IMG/VR virus record: IMGVR_UViG_3300046530_000118
Coordinates: 1 to 45,994 of that record
Source of the DNA: a virus
Length of the DNA: 45,994 bases
Reading direction: 5' to 3' (one strand)
The notes beneath the pieces are model-generated. The model was not told where the DNA came from. It saw only the letters and a program-made list of their open reading frames with translations, and did no database searches. The translations under genes were made by a program, and so were the position numbers. Shown here piece by piece: positions 14,861-23,483 of the stretch. How positions within the stretch are numbered: the stretch's first letter is position 1; each line of letters begins with the position of its first letter.

Positions 14861-15055
14861 ATGGCCTACGACGACACACGCCACCTAAAGGATCGGGAGA
14901 TCAAATCCCGCTATGACGACGAAACCTATGAAGCGCTGAAAGCAGTAGCGCGCCTCCACAAGCTTCAGCTCGCCGTATTCGTTCGCATGTGCGTTGAGGA
15001 AAAGCTGGAAAGCATCGTCGAGACAGATGCTACCGGTAAACACATGTCGGCCTGA
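14861..15055 (+). CDS. Ribbon-helix-helix-like small regulator
   Basis: 64 residues. The middle (KSRYDDETYEALKAVARLHKLQLAVFVRMCVEEKLESI) has the strand-helix-helix pattern of Arc/CopG proteins. It follows cro directly in the rightward operon, where lambdoid phages keep cII, so it may be an early transcription regulator. Start at 14861 with aagga upstream. The fold call is by pattern only. Confidence 0.7.
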   Translation: MAYDDTRHLKDREIKSRYDDETYEALKAVARLHKLQLAVFVRMCVEEKLESIVETDATGKHMSA

Positions 15056-15074
15056 AGGGCCTGAAGGAGGCTAT

Positions 15075-15317
15075 GTGCCTGAAACCACGATCTGCCATGG
15101 GATCGATGGGCGCCTCTACGAAAAGCTTGAACGGTTGGCAAAAGACGCGGGCATGACGCCCGACGAGTACGCCGCAAAGCTTGGAGCAGAACGCTTTTTC
15201 GAGAAGACCAGGCCAAAAGGGGCAGGAAAGCTTCGAAACCTGCCAACACCCCGGCGCAACCATCCGCCGGACTTAAAAGGGCCTGAAAAAGGAGGGGCTG
15301 ATGAAGACCCTGAATAG
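15075..15317 (+). CDS. Hypothetical early regulator, 80 residues
   Basis: I chose the GTG at 15075 because aaggagg lies four bases upstream; an in-frame upstream ATG (14994) would overlap the previous gene by 62 bases. The N-terminal half (HGIDGRLYEKLERLAKDAG followed by MTPDEYAAKL) again has a ribbon-helix-helix-like pattern, and the C-terminal half is basic, rich in P and G, and probably unstructured. It could be a paralogue or partner of the preceding small regulator. Confidence 0.55.
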   Translation: MPETTICHGIDGRLYEKLERLAKDAGMTPDEYAAKLGAERFFEKTRPKGAGKLRNLPTPRRNHPPDLKGPEKGGADEDPE

Positions 15318-15405
15318 AAACTTCACCAAATCGCAGACACAAAAAAGCCGGGATTGCGCCCCGGCTTCTTGCATTGCGTATTGCTTTACCTTCTGGAGCG
15401 AATGA
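15301..15405 (+). CDS. Possible 34-residue leader ORF across a terminator-like hairpin
   Basis: aaggagg five bases before the ATG at 15301 is a strong ribosome site. The frame overlaps the end of the previous gene and the first codons of the next (TGA at 15403). The peptide has no recognisable fold, and its codons run through the hairpin at 15345-15367. Translation of such a leader could open the hairpin, which would be attenuation. This is a suggestion only. Confidence 0.3.
   Translation: MKTLNRNFTKSQTQKSRDCAPASCIAYCFTFWSE
15345..15367 (+). terminator. Terminator-like hairpin in the rightward early operon
   Basis: aagccggg (15345-15352) pairs perfectly with cccggctt (15360-15367) around a 7-base loop and is followed by the weak T-rich cttgc. 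It sits between the small regulators and the replication genes, the place of lambda tR1, and may limit early expression. Confidence 0.55.
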
Positions 15406-15599
15406 TGGCCGACCTACATCACCACGTCAATCCCCCTTCATTTGTATCGCACGCCCTGAGCTTCCACCAGTCAGCGGCCTTGTATGCGGCCAACATGATC
15501 CGCTTCCAATACACCAAAGAATCCAAAGCCAAATGCCGTCGTGAATGCCTGGAGCATCTGAAGGCTTCCCTTGCCCATGACAAAGAGGGCTCGGCATGA
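15402..15599 (+). CDS. Hypothetical small protein before the replication genes
   Basis: 65 residues beginning MMADLHHHVNPPSF; start at 15402 with tggagcg upstream, and a second ATG follows directly. It is helical and basic at the end (KESKAKCRRECLEHLKASL). It overlaps the next gene by four bases. Phages of this type often carry such a histidine-containing small protein here; no function is known to me. Confidence 0.65.
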   Translation: MMADLHHHVNPPSFVSHALSFHQSAALYAANMIRFQYTKESKAKCRRECLEHLKASLAHDKEGSA

Positions 15600-16393
15600 G
15601 CAACGTCATCCAACTCAACGCAAAAAGTCCCGGGGGGTTTACCCGGATGGACAACGACCTTTACGAGGCCCTAATACGGGCGGATCTGTCGGGGCGCGAG
15701 CTTCGTGTCGCTTTGGCCATTCACCGCCAGACTGCCGGCTTCAATCTCGACAGCGCACGCATAGCGGCGTCCTACATCGCTGAGATGGCGAACATCCACC
15801 GCGAGGACGTGTCACGAATCATCGGCGAGTTACTGCGTCAGCGGGTCATCTATCGCGACGGTGGGAGCAAGGCGCCGATCGGTATTTCCCCTGTTCGGGA
15901 GTGGCGAATTGACGCGAAAAACAACCGGAAAACCACCACAACGAAAGAGCCACAGTGTGGCGTTTCCACCACGTCCTTAGTGGCGTTTCCACCACACAAT
16001 AAAGACAAACACTCTTTTACTACCTCTGACGAGGTAGTCGTCGACGCCGAGCGTCAACTGGAAGCAGCGCCGGAGAAAATCTCCAGGACGAAAGCTGACT
16101 CATGCCCACACCGGGCCATTGTCGACCTCTACCACGAAATCCTTCCCGAGTTGCCAGCCGTAACCCTGATCAACAAAACCCGCCAGCAGCACCTGCAAGG
16201 CCGGTGGCGTGAACACGAAGCGCATCGCGACCTGGCGTTCTGGCGTGAGTACTTCGAGTCGGTCAAGGCCTCGAATTTCTTGATGGGCAAGGTCGAGGGC
16301 CGATTCGGTACCAAACCGTTCCGCGCCTCGTTTGACTGGCTGATCGCCCCCCGCAACTTCGTCAAGGTCGTTGAGGGGAATTATCATGCGTGA
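15596..16393 (+). CDS. O-like replication initiation protein
   Basis: 265 residues. The N-terminal 100 (GGFTRMDNDLYEALIRADLS, then SYIAEMANIHREDVSRIIGE and LLRQRVIYRDGG) match the winged-helix domain of phage O/RepO proteins, which bind the origin. A T/S-rich linker follows at about 110-150, where O proteins of lambda have their origin iterons in the DNA; I did not find clear iterons here. The C-terminal domain (ELPAVTLINKTRQQHLQGRW) presumably contacts the helicase. It overlaps the DnaB gene by eight bases. Confidence 0.85.
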   Translation: MSNVIQLNAKSPGGFTRMDNDLYEALIRADLSGRELRVALAIHRQTAGFNLDSARIAASYIAEMANIHREDVSRIIGELLRQRVIYRDGGSKAPIGISPVREWRIDAKNNRKTTTTKEPQCGVSTTSLVAFPPHNKDKHSFTTSDEVVVDAERQLEAAPEKISRTKADSCPHRAIVDLYHEILPELPAVTLINKTRQQHLQGRWREHEAHRDLAFWREYFESVKASNFLMGKVEGRFGTKPFRASFDWLIAPRNFVKVVEGNYHA

Positions 16394-17765
16394 TCCCTAC
16401 AGCATTGAGGCCGAGCACGGCCTGCTGGGCGCCATGATGCAGCGTCCTGAACTGATCGATACCTTGAGCGATGACCTGTCCGCCGAGTCGTTCTACTTCG
16501 CGGAAAACGCCGAAGTGTATCGGGGAATCATGGCGGTTCGTTCGGCCGGGCAGGCGGTGGATTTCTTGTCTGTCGGTAGCCACATCGGATCGCTTGGAGA
16601 TGGCTCGCCAGCGTTCGCCTACTGTGCCGAGATCGTCAAGGGTACGCCCAGTGTGGCGAACGCCTCCACCTACGCCGGGATTGTCCGCGAGCGTGCGGTA
16701 TCCCGGTCACTGTACGACTTGGGCAGCCATGCCATGGATATCGCGCACAGCGACCAAGACACGCAGTCGAAGATCGCTGCCATTCAGGCGGCAGCCATGG
16801 CCATCGACAGCGGTTCTGGCGCCGACGAAGTGGTGAAAGCCTCAGACGTGCTGATCGACCAGCTTGAGGTCTGGCAGGAGCGCCACGATCGCTATGATAG
16901 CGGCCAAACGCTCATCGGCCTTTCCACCGGCCTGCAAGACTTGGACGAAAAGTTGGGAGGCCTGCAACCGGAGCAACTGATCATCGTCGCCGGGCGTCCA
17001 GCCATGGGCAAAACCACCTTGGCCATGGGGTTCCTCACTGACGCTACTGTTCGTCAGGGAAAGTCCGGTCTGGTGGTAAGCCTGGAGATGAGCAAAGGCC
17101 AGCTCCTGGACCGCGCCGTGGCTTCCGAGGGGAAGATCCCGCTCAACCTCATCAAGAACGGTACCGCCTGCCAAGGTCACGGCGAGTCACTTGGCGTGGC
17201 CGTGGCAAAGATCAAGAAGGCAAAGCTGTTCATTGCCGACCGCGCTGGCGCCACCGTTGGCCGGATTCGTTCGCTGGCCCGCCGCCACAAGATGCGTTAC
17301 GGCCTGGACATCCTGATGATCGACTACCTCCAGCTGATGGAGGGCGAGGGCGGCAACAGGACGGAAGAAGTCAGCAGCATCAGCCGCGGCTGCAAGTTGC
17401 TGGCTCGCGAGCTGGGCATCCCTGTCGTGCTGCTTAGTCAATTGTCCCGCAAGTGCGAAGAGCGCCCGAACAAGCGACCTGTCCCATCCGACCTGCGCGA
17501 GTCTGGCGCCATCGAGCAGGACGCCGACGTGATCCTGTTCGTGTACCGCGACGAGGTCTATCACGAGAACAGTGAATACAAGGGCATCGCTGAAATCATC
17601 ATCGGAAAGGGTCGAGACGTTGAAACGGGAACCGTTCGCGCCGCGTTCTTGGGCCAATACAACCGCTTCGAAAATCTTGCCGCCGGCTGGAAGGCCGAAC
17701 CTGTAGAGGTTCCGTCGAAGGTAACGCCGCTTTCCAGTCGCTACGCCAAAAAGGAGCACTTCTGA
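16386..17765 (+). CDS. Replicative DNA helicase, DnaB family
   Basis: 459 residues from the ATG at 16386, which has a gagggg ribosome site. It unwinds DNA ahead of the fork as a hexamer and would be loaded by the O-like protein. The N-terminal DnaB domain spans about 1-100. The RecA-like motor has Walker A GRPAMGKT (203-210), Walker B ILMIDYLQL (309-317), the SQLSR sensor (351-355) and the arginine-finger region SDLRESGAIEQDAD. Carrying its own helicase frees the phage from needing a P-type loader. Confidence 0.96.
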   Translation: MRDPYSIEAEHGLLGAMMQRPELIDTLSDDLSAESFYFAENAEVYRGIMAVRSAGQAVDFLSVGSHIGSLGDGSPAFAYCAEIVKGTPSVANASTYAGIVRERAVSRSLYDLGSHAMDIAHSDQDTQSKIAAIQAAAMAIDSGSGADEVVKASDVLIDQLEVWQERHDRYDSGQTLIGLSTGLQDLDEKLGGLQPEQLIIVAGRPAMGKTTLAMGFLTDATVRQGKSGLVVSLEMSKGQLLDRAVASEGKIPLNLIKNGTACQGHGESLGVAVAKIKKAKLFIADRAGATVGRIRSLARRHKMRYGLDILMIDYLQLMEGEGGNRTEEVSSISRGCKLLARELGIPVVLLSQLSRKCEERPNKRPVPSDLRESGAIEQDADVILFVYRDEVYHENSEYKGIAEIIIGKGRDVETGTVRAAFLGQYNRFENLAAGWKAEPVEVPSKVTPLSSRYAKKEHF

Positions 17766-17860
17766 TGATTCCTCAATCTCATATCACCCTAGCCTGCACC
17801 GTGGCTGGCTTTTCTATCGGCGTGTTCTGCGTCCTGATCACAATGGCGGTGACGTCATGA
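17765..17860 (+). CDS. Hidden 31-residue membrane peptide
   Basis: It is wedged between the helicase (stop and start share one base) and the NinB-like gene (overlap ATGA). The 31-residue product is almost wholly one membrane helix (ITLACTVAGFSIGVFCVLIT). aaggag lies upstream inside the helicase end. The tight coupling on both sides makes it credible. The function is unknown. Confidence 0.55.
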   Translation: MIPQSHITLACTVAGFSIGVFCVLITMAVTS

Positions 17861-18327
17861 CCGACAAGATTAGCGTCAACTGCCAGGCCAAGCTCTCCGA
17901 GGCCATTACCAAACTGAGCGCCATGTACCGCGACAAGAAGTTCGTCGTGGTCTCTCTGCGCCTGGGCAAGGATCGCACGCTGGACCAGAACGCCCTTTGG
18001 TTCGCCCTGTACCAGCGCATCGCCGAGATGACCCAGATCGGCGACGTCGAGGACGCCCGGCGCTACTGCAAACTGCACTTTGGCGTGCAGATCCTGGTGA
18101 ACGAGGACGCCGACTTCCGCGAAGGTTGGTATCGCACCATGCGTCACCTGACCTACGGGCAGAAGCTCGACATGATGGGCGGGTGTGCATTGTTCGGCCC
18201 GGATGGTTTCCCGGTAACCCGGCTTTTCAATCGTGCCCAGGGTATTGCCTACACCGACCGCATCGTTGCCGGCTTCACAGCACACGGAGTGGTCTTCGCT
18301 GATCTGCTGGGCGAGGTGGCAGCGTGA
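17857..18327 (+). CDS. NinB-like recombination protein
   Basis: 156 residues. Residues about 25-50 (KKFVVVSLRLGKDRTLDQNA, then LWFALYQRIAEM) resemble the conserved start of NinB/Orf family proteins, which bind single-stranded DNA and help recombination mediators. The rest (EDARRYCKLHFGVQIL; FREGWYRTMRHLTYGQKL) fits phage proteins annotated this way. It is immediately upstream of a clear NinG, as in lambdoid nin regions. Similarity is moderate, so the call is tentative. Confidence 0.6.
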   Translation: MTDKISVNCQAKLSEAITKLSAMYRDKKFVVVSLRLGKDRTLDQNALWFALYQRIAEMTQIGDVEDARRYCKLHFGVQILVNEDADFREGWYRTMRHLTYGQKLDMMGGCALFGPDGFPVTRLFNRAQGIAYTDRIVAGFTAHGVVFADLLGEVAA

Positions 18328-18905
18328 GAATCGCCCCAAAACCGCCCCGCCCGAAGAAGTGCAAGAACCCTGCATGCGGCATCAGCTTCCCGCCGCTGCG
18401 CCTGGGGCAAGCCGTGTGCAGTCCCAAGTGCGGATTGGCCATCAAGGGCGTGAATGAAGCCAAGGCGCGCAAGGCCATTGCCGACCTCGGCCGTAGGGAG
18501 ATCCGCGCAGCCCGGGAGCGAATCAAGACCCGCGGCGACCACACCAAGGAAGCCCAGGCCGCATTCAACGAGTGGGTCCGCCTGCGTGACGCTGCATTCC
18601 CGTGCATCAGCTGTGGTCGCCACCACCAGGGCAAGTACGACGCCGGGCACTACCGCACGGTGGGAAGCAACCCCGCGCTGCGCTTCGAGCCGCTCAACTG
18701 CCACAAGCAGTGCGTGCCGTGTAACCAGCACAAGTCTGGCGACATCGTGAATTACCGAATCAACCTAGTGCAGCGGATCGGCGCCGAAATGGTTGCATGG
18801 ATCGAAGGGCCTCATGAGCCCCGGCGCTACACCATCGAAGAGTTGAAGGCCATCAAGGCTGAATACCGGGCAAAGACCAGAGAACTGAAGAGGGCGCAGG
18901 CATGA
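18324..18905 (+). CDS. ninG: NinG/Rap recombination protein
   Basis: 193 residues. NinG (Rap) is a structure-specific nuclease that cuts branched recombination intermediates. An N-terminal zinc knuckle (CKNPACGISF...VCSPKCG) is followed by a long basic helix and a second cysteine/histidine cluster, CISCGRHHQGKYDAGHY and NCHKQCVPCNQHKSGD, the HNH-like core. The GTG start at 18324 overlaps the previous stop (GTGA). It forms a unit with the NinB-like gene. Confidence 0.92.
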   Translation: MRIAPKPPRPKKCKNPACGISFPPLRLGQAVCSPKCGLAIKGVNEAKARKAIADLGRREIRAARERIKTRGDHTKEAQAAFNEWVRLRDAAFPCISCGRHHQGKYDAGHYRTVGSNPALRFEPLNCHKQCVPCNQHKSGDIVNYRINLVQRIGAEMVAWIEGPHEPRRYTIEELKAIKAEYRAKTRELKRAQA

Positions 18906-19582
18906 AGCTAATTGGGGCACGTCAGGCATGGACTGACGCACAGCATGAGTCGAACACCTCCATCAGCGCAGTGGCCACGGAGAAGGCAGAGTCGGTCACC
19001 AAGATCAAGAAACGCCGGGCTGCGCTCCACGAGGTGGTGTTTGCCGCCCTGGGCGACGAGTACGCCGAAGAGCGCATTCAGGTCGTCCGGCAGAAGATCA
19101 GCATCAGCGAAACCCGCCGCACGCCGATTGGCCGGTCCACCGCCCGTGCCGCGCACCTGGTCACCATGGGCAAAATCCAGCGCGCTATCGAATCGCTCCC
19201 GTTCCAGGTGCAGCAATTCGGGCACTACCTGTATCACCCGATGATGAACATGCGACACGTCATGAACGCCGTGCTACTGATCACCGCGAAGGCCCAGTTG
19301 CCAGACCTGACTTCAGCCAAGCGTGTGAAGGTGCAGTACCTGGTCACCCTGGCGCTGCAGTCTTATAAAGGGGAGGTGAGCGGGGCGTCTGAATGGGGCC
19401 CAGCCCGGGTAGCGGCAGAGATGAACGACTTCTTCGGGGTGACGATCGATCCGAAGAACTGGACGCGTGACTGGCTGGAATTGTGGAATTCCCTGAAAGA
19501 CGTGATCAGGGAAGTGGATATTCAGGCTCAGCAACCGGTGTGGCAGGTGATTCACTCGGAAAAAGACGAAGAGGCGGCATAA
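18902..19582 (+). CDS. Q-position protein, probable late antiterminator
   Basis: 226 residues, mostly helical with basic stretches (AVATEKAESVTKIKKRRAAL; ISETRRTPIGRSTARAAHL). I do not recognise the family directly. It is the last gene of the rightward early operon, overlaps ninG by four bases, and is followed by a good promoter (19588-19616) and, about 45 bases later, a strong terminator (19658-19688), the arrangement read by Q proteins. That context makes a late-gene antiterminator the best guess. Confidence 0.6.
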   Translation: MKLIGARQAWTDAQHESNTSISAVATEKAESVTKIKKRRAALHEVVFAALGDEYAEERIQVVRQKISISETRRTPIGRSTARAAHLVTMGKIQRAIESLPFQVQQFGHYLYHPMMNMRHVMNAVLLITAKAQLPDLTSAKRVKVQYLVTLALQSYKGEVSGASEWGPARVAAEMNDFFGVTIDPKNWTRDWLELWNSLKDVIREVDIQAQQPVWQVIHSEKDEEAA

Positions 19583-19587
19583 ACATA

Positions 19588-19616
19588 TTGACATGACGGG
19601 TCTTTCTGCGTACTTT
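19588..19616 (+). promoter_or_regulatory. Late promoter candidate (PR' equivalent)
   Basis: A perfect -35 hexamer TTGACA (19588-19593), a 17-base spacer and TACTTT (19611-19616). It starts five bases after the Q-position gene and reads toward the terminator at 19658. It is the only consensus-like promoter seen before the late genes. Confidence 0.65.
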
Positions 19617-19657
19617 TCCCACAGTGCGCAACTTACCTCCAGTGCAAACGAACCCTG

Positions 19658-19688
19658 AACCCGGCCGCTGAGCCGGGTTTTGTTTTTC
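19658..19688 (+). terminator. Terminator just after the late promoter (tR' equivalent)
   Basis: aacccggc (19658-19665) pairs with gccgggtt (19672-19679) and is followed by ttgtttttct. It would stop late transcripts after about 60 bases unless antitermination occurs. Confidence 0.9.
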
Positions 19689-19748
19689 TAATTTCTGGTG
19701 GGCATGGGCCTGATAGTCCCGACTCTTTGCGCTAGAGGACGTCAACGA

Positions 19749-20276
19749 TCAAGCCAAAGGGTTTGCTTCAGCTGCTTCGGTGAGCAGCGTGAGTGTATCG
19801 CTATAAGCGCTCAACTCAGCGCGGATGCTACGTACGCGAGTGTCAGAAAGCAGTACTCCGCGCAGGTGCAATATGTGGCCGTTCACGTGCTGTCTGTACG
19901 TGCTGTACTCGGCTATTACTGAGTGGGGGATTGATACGGCCTCTACCACCTCGTATGACTCATTGAAAACCACGGCGACCAATTCGTCGAAGTCTTTTTT
20001 TTCTAAATTACGTATAACGCCTAGCTGTCTGGATTTGTTGGTGGGGTTTACCCGACGCGCTTTTATTTGGATCTTTTTGCCAGTTTCAGATTCTGCGTCG
20101 TGACCTGCTGCTGAGTTATTGGCGAGCTTCAAACCTAGAGCTGAAGCAACCAGCCACTCGGCGTAGTCGCCGGTGGGGTTATTCATGGTTCTCAAGATTC
20201 CTCGATTTCTAAGCTCACCTATCACATCAGACTGGAGCTTGAGCAAATCTTTGGTTTGCAGGTTGGTGAGATTCAT
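19749..20276 (-). CDS. Inverted cargo gene with PD-(D/E)xK-like core
   Basis: 175 residues, on the strand opposite to all late genes and more A/T-rich than they are. Residues 32-75 show a pattern resembling a restriction-nuclease core: GDYAEWLVASAL (E40), GHDAESETG (D60) and KKIQIKARRV (Q70, K72). The QxK variant occurs in some nucleases of this fold. From memory it resembles proteins grouped as DUF6998. It lies between the late promoter/terminator and the holins, the cargo spot where Stx phages carry toxin genes, and next to a truncated phage gene. A defence or DNA-processing role is plausible but unproven. Confidence 0.75.
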   Translation of the reverse strand: MNLTNLQTKDLLKLQSDVIGELRNRGILRTMNNPTGDYAEWLVASALGLKLANNSAAGHDAESETGKKIQIKARRVNPTNKSRQLGVIRNLEKKDFDELVAVVFNESYEVVEAVSIPHSVIAEYSTYRQHVNGHILHLRGVLLSDTRVRSIRAELSAYSDTLTLLTEAAEANPLA

Positions 20277-20327
20277 TCTTGAGCGTCCTTTGACTTGGGC
20301 AGGTGGAGCCTTCGTTATAGCGATTGA

Positions 20328-20461
20328 AACGATCCGCTGGGCGAGAACGCCGTCTTCGGCAAGTTCACCCCGCTGAATACAAAGCCAAGATCGTTAGTTC
20401 CGTGTCCGAAAAGCTCGAACCAAGCAAGGCGTATTACATCGACTTTTCTCTGGCCGAGTAA
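20328..20461 (+). pseudogene. 3' remnant of a small phage gene, frameshifted
   Basis: Frame 1 from 20328 reads NDPLGENAVFGKFTP. A one-base shift near 20370 then continues as AEYKAKIVSSVSEKLEP and KAYYIDFSLAE before the stop at 20459. The joined peptide resembles the C-terminal end of a family of small phage proteins found near lysis and replication genes (pattern ENxxFxxxTP...YYxDFxxAE). No start codon or 5' half is present. The cargo gene at 19749-20276 ends where the missing part should be. Confidence 0.6.
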
Positions 20462-20492
20462 AGGGTTTCCCTCACTGCTCCGTGCTGCACTT

Positions 20493-20516
20493 GGCCGCCA
20501 CCTGACGGCCTTTTTT
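20493..20516 (+). terminator. Terminator before the holin genes
   Basis: ggccg (20493-20497) pairs with cggcc (20506-20510) around ccacctga and is followed by six T. It follows the gene remnant. Late transcription must pass it, which again suggests antitermination. Confidence 0.85.
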
Positions 20517-20552
20517 ATTCCTGCCCACACGCTACTGATAGAGGTCGAGCGC

Positions 20553-20879
20553 ATGGAGTTCTTTCACCGCCTGCTCGATAAGCTCGACTGGGCTATTGCG
20601 GGCCTCATTGGGGCCGTTGTCGCGAGCTGGTGGCATCGTGAGGACCTGACCGACCGAAAGGCCTGGTTGATCTTCCTCTGCACGGGCGCTGCCTGCGCGC
20701 ATTACCTGACCGGTATGGTCAGCGCGTACTTCGGCATCGTCGAGCCTCGCAGCGTTGCGGGCGTTGGCTTTCTGCTGGGCACCTTTGGTGGCTCGCTGAT
20801 TGCCGCTATCACTCGTGCTATCAAGGCCGCCGATCTCTGGGCCTTCATCAGGTCCAAGTTCGGGGGAGGCGCCCCATGA
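20553..20879 (+). CDS. Holin-like membrane protein
   Basis: 108 residues with three hydrophobic segments (about 13-27, 37-60 and 68-87) and a basic C-terminus. Small three-pass proteins at the head of a late operon are typical holins, which form the inner-membrane lesion that releases the endolysin. The first segment contains GLIGAVVASWW. It overlaps the next membrane protein by four bases. The endolysin and spanins are far away, at the end of the tail genes, so the lysis functions are split. Confidence 0.75.
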   Translation: MEFFHRLLDKLDWAIAGLIGAVVASWWHREDLTDRKAWLIFLCTGAACAHYLTGMVSAYFGIVEPRSVAGVGFLLGTFGGSLIAAITRAIKAADLWAFIRSKFGGGAP

Positions 20880-21241
20880 TCTTCGAACACATCTCAGGCT
20901 ATGCCGCCGGCGTCATCGCCCTGTGGGCAACCTGGTGCGTGTTGAGCGGGAAGGTCCGCGACGGCGTACTGGGCAAGATCATCTATTCGGTCATCGCCTT
21001 CAGCGGCTACGCCATCCTGGCTCGCCCTGAGCGGCTATTCACCAGTTCCAGCGCTGCCGAGGCGACTTTGTTCGTCGCGCTGGCCACGGCGGGTGTGCGG
21101 CACTGGTTTGTCACCACGTACTGGAAACGGGTCAAAGCCTGGATCTGCCGCAACCTGAACTGCGAACCCTGCATGCACTGTGACCCGCGGCCTGAAGGTC
21201 AACGTGTGGAGCGTCGGCAGTCTCCGCCAAGTAACTCGTAA
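20876..21241 (+). CDS. Second holin-like membrane protein
   Basis: 121 residues with hydrophobic segments at about 7-24, 34-50 and 62-80, then a basic stretch and a cysteine-rich tail (CRNLNCEPCMHCDP). It is translationally coupled to the holin-like gene. Pairs like this often form a holin and antiholin, but which is which cannot be told. The cysteine cluster could bind metal and is unusual for a holin. Confidence 0.65.
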   Translation: MIFEHISGYAAGVIALWATWCVLSGKVRDGVLGKIIYSVIAFSGYAILARPERLFTSSSAAEATLFVALATAGVRHWFVTTYWKRVKAWICRNLNCEPCMHCDPRPEGQRVERRQSPPSNS

Positions 21242-21250
21242 GGATTCCCC

Positions 21251-21886
21251 ATGACCGAAAAGCAGATCACAGACTGGGAGCGCATCGAGCAGCTCTACCG
21301 GGCTGGCCTGCTCTCTGTACGCGAGATCGCTGCCACCTGTGGCACTTCACACACGGCGATCAACAAGCGTGCAAAGGTTCACGGCTGGGAGAGGGACCTC
21401 AAGGCGAAGATCCAGGCCAAGGCTGATGCACTGGTTTCCAAAGCTGAGGTTTCCAAGCAGGTTTCCACGGAACAACTGGAAACCGAACGTGGAATCGTTG
21501 ATGCGAACGCCAAGGTAATTGCGGACATTCGTATCGCCCACCGGACTGACATCGGTCGGTCGCGTCGGTTGGCCAACAAGCTGCTCGAAGAGCTTGAGGC
21601 GATGACCGATGAGAATGGCACGCTGAGAGAGCTGATTGATCAGCTGAAAGACAGCGAAGGTCCGTCAGCTATCCTCGAAGCAGCTCAAAAGATGGCGGGG
21701 CTGCCTGGTCGAAGCAGGATCATCAAGGAGCTCAGCGAGACGCTGAAGAACCTGATCACCCTGGAGCGACAGGCCTACGACCTCGGCAATGATGGCGCGC
21801 CACCAGCGGACCAGCCAGCAAGCCCATCCAGCGTTGACCCAATAGAGGCGGCCCGCGCCTACCAGAAGCTCATGTCAGGCGGTTGA
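21251..21886 (+). CDS. Terminase small subunit
   Basis: 211 residues. An N-terminal HTH ([30 protein letters not shown], positions about 19-48) would bind the packaging site. A long helical middle (about 60-175) suits ring assembly, and the C-terminus ([14 protein letters not shown]) is the likely contact with the large subunit. It directly precedes the large subunit gene with one spare base. The order small then large terminase is standard. Confidence 0.88.
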   Translation: MTEKQITDWERIEQLYRAGLLSVREIAATCGTSHTAINKRAKVHGWERDLKAKIQAKADALVSKAEVSKQVSTEQLETERGIVDANAKVIADIRIAHRTDIGRSRRLANKLLEELEAMTDENGTLRELIDQLKDSEGPSAILEAAQKMAGLPGRSRIIKELSETLKNLITLERQAYDLGNDGAPPADQPASPSSVDPIEAARAYQKLMSGG

Positions 21887-21887
21887 A

Positions 21888-23483
21888 ATGCCCATCCCGT
21901 TTCAGTTCGACTTCAAGAACCCGGACTACGTGCAGGTTTTCGAATGGCGGACTGAGCGGCTTGCACGCATTCGTCGAGATCCGACTGTGTTGCCAGCTCT
22001 CAAGGCGTTCTACCGCGACAACCCGGCCCAGTTCATCATCGACTGGGGCATGACAGCCGACCCGCGCAATGTGGAGCGTGGTCTGCCTGCCTCCATCCCG
22101 TTCCTGCTGTTCCCGAAGCAGGAAGAATGGATTGGGTGGTTCATGGAGCGTTGGCGCAACCAGGAACCCGGCATCACCGAAAAGACCCGCGACATGGGGA
22201 TGTCCTGGCTGACAATCGGCCTGGCCTCAACGGTGTGCATGTTCAACGCCGGCTTCGTGGTGGGCTTCGGCTCCCGCAAAGAGGAATACGTCGACAAAAT
22301 TGGCTCTCCGAAATCCTTGTTCGACAAGGCTCGGACATTCATGCGCCTGCTGCCGAAAGAGTTTCGCGGCACCTGGGATGACCGCAAGCACGCCCCGCAC
22401 ATGCGCATCCTGTTCCCTGATACCGGTTCGGTGATCACCGGCGAGTCTGGCGACGGCATCGGTCGGGGCGACCGGACCAGCTTTTACATCGTGGATGAGT
22501 CGGCATTCCTTGAGCGCCCTCAGCTGGTTGACGCTTCGTTGTCGGCCACCACCAACTGTCGTCAGGACATCTCGACGCCCAACGGCATGGGCAACTCATT
22601 CGCGCAGCGCCGGCACAGCGGCAAGATCAAGGTGTTCACGTTCCACTGGCGGGATGACCCGCGCAAGGACGATGCCTGGTACGAGAAGCAGGTCAACGAC
22701 CTGGACCCCGTCACCGTGGCCCAAGAGATCGACATCAACTACGCGGCCTCGGTTGAGGGCGTGGTGATCCCTTCAGCCTGGGTACAGGCGGCGATAGGCG
22801 CACACCTGAAGCTCGGCATCGAAGCAACCGGCATGCGCCGTGGTGGTCTCGATGTCGCGGACGAGGGTATCGACAAGAACGCCTTCGCCGGCCGTCATGG
22901 CTTCCTGTTGGATTTCCTCGAGTCCTGGTCCGGTAAGGGCGGCGACATCTACGCCACGGTGGTCAAGGCATTCTCGATCTGCGATGAGCGCCGCTATGAG
23001 ACGTTCGACTACGACGCTGATGGTCTGGGTGCCGGTGTTCGCGGTGACGCCCGGGTAATCAACGAGCTTCGCCATGAGCAGGGCGCCCAGCAGATCAACG
23101 ATCAGCCGTTCCGCGGTTCAGGTGGTGTGCACGATCCTGAAGGTCAAATGGTCAAGGAGCGCCTGAACAAGGACTTCTTTGCCAACGCCAAGGCCCAGGC
23201 CTGGTGGGCGCTTCGCATGCGGTTCCAGGCAACGTATCGCGCAGTGGTCGAGGGGATGGCGTTTGATCCGGACGAACTGATTTCGATATCCCCGGATCTG
23301 GCCGAACTGTCGCTCCTGACCATGGAGCTCTCGCAACCTACCTACACCATCAACGCCGTGGGCAAGGTCGTCATCGACAAGGCACCCGAGGGCACGAAAT
23401 CACCCAACCTCGCTGACTCCGTGATGATCTGTTATCAGCCGGCGGCCAGGTCCATCGACATCTGGAAGAGACTCGCAGGATGA
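21888..23483 (+). CDS. Terminase large subunit
   Basis: 531 residues, the packaging motor and nuclease. The ATPase has a deviant Walker A (KTRDMGMSW, 99-107) and Walker [11 protein letters not shown] (198-207), with a coupling segment near [13 protein letters not shown]. The RNase H-like nuclease begins at [13 protein letters not shown] (D322) and continues with FDYDADGLG. The build matches Mu gp28-like large terminases. It overlaps the portal gene by four bases. Confidence 0.95.
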   Translation: MPIPFQFDFKNPDYVQVFEWRTERLARIRRDPTVLPALKAFYRDNPAQFIIDWGMTADPRNVERGLPASIPFLLFPKQEEWIGWFMERWRNQEPGITEKTRDMGMSWLTIGLASTVCMFNAGFVVGFGSRKEEYVDKIGSPKSLFDKARTFMRLLPKEFRGTWDDRKHAPHMRILFPDTGSVITGESGDGIGRGDRTSFYIVDESAFLERPQLVDASLSATTNCRQDISTPNGMGNSFAQRRHSGKIKVFTFHWRDDPRKDDAWYEKQVNDLDPVTVAQEIDINYAASVEGVVIPSAWVQAAIGAHLKLGIEATGMRRGGLDVADEGIDKNAFAGRHGFLLDFLESWSGKGGDIYATVVKAFSICDERRYETFDYDADGLGAGVRGDARVINELRHEQGAQQINDQPFRGSGGVHDPEGQMVKERLNKDFFANAKAQAWWALRMRFQATYRAVVEGMAFDPDELISISPDLAELSLLTMELSQPTYTINAVGKVVIDKAPEGTKSPNLADSVMICYQPAARSIDIWKRLAG

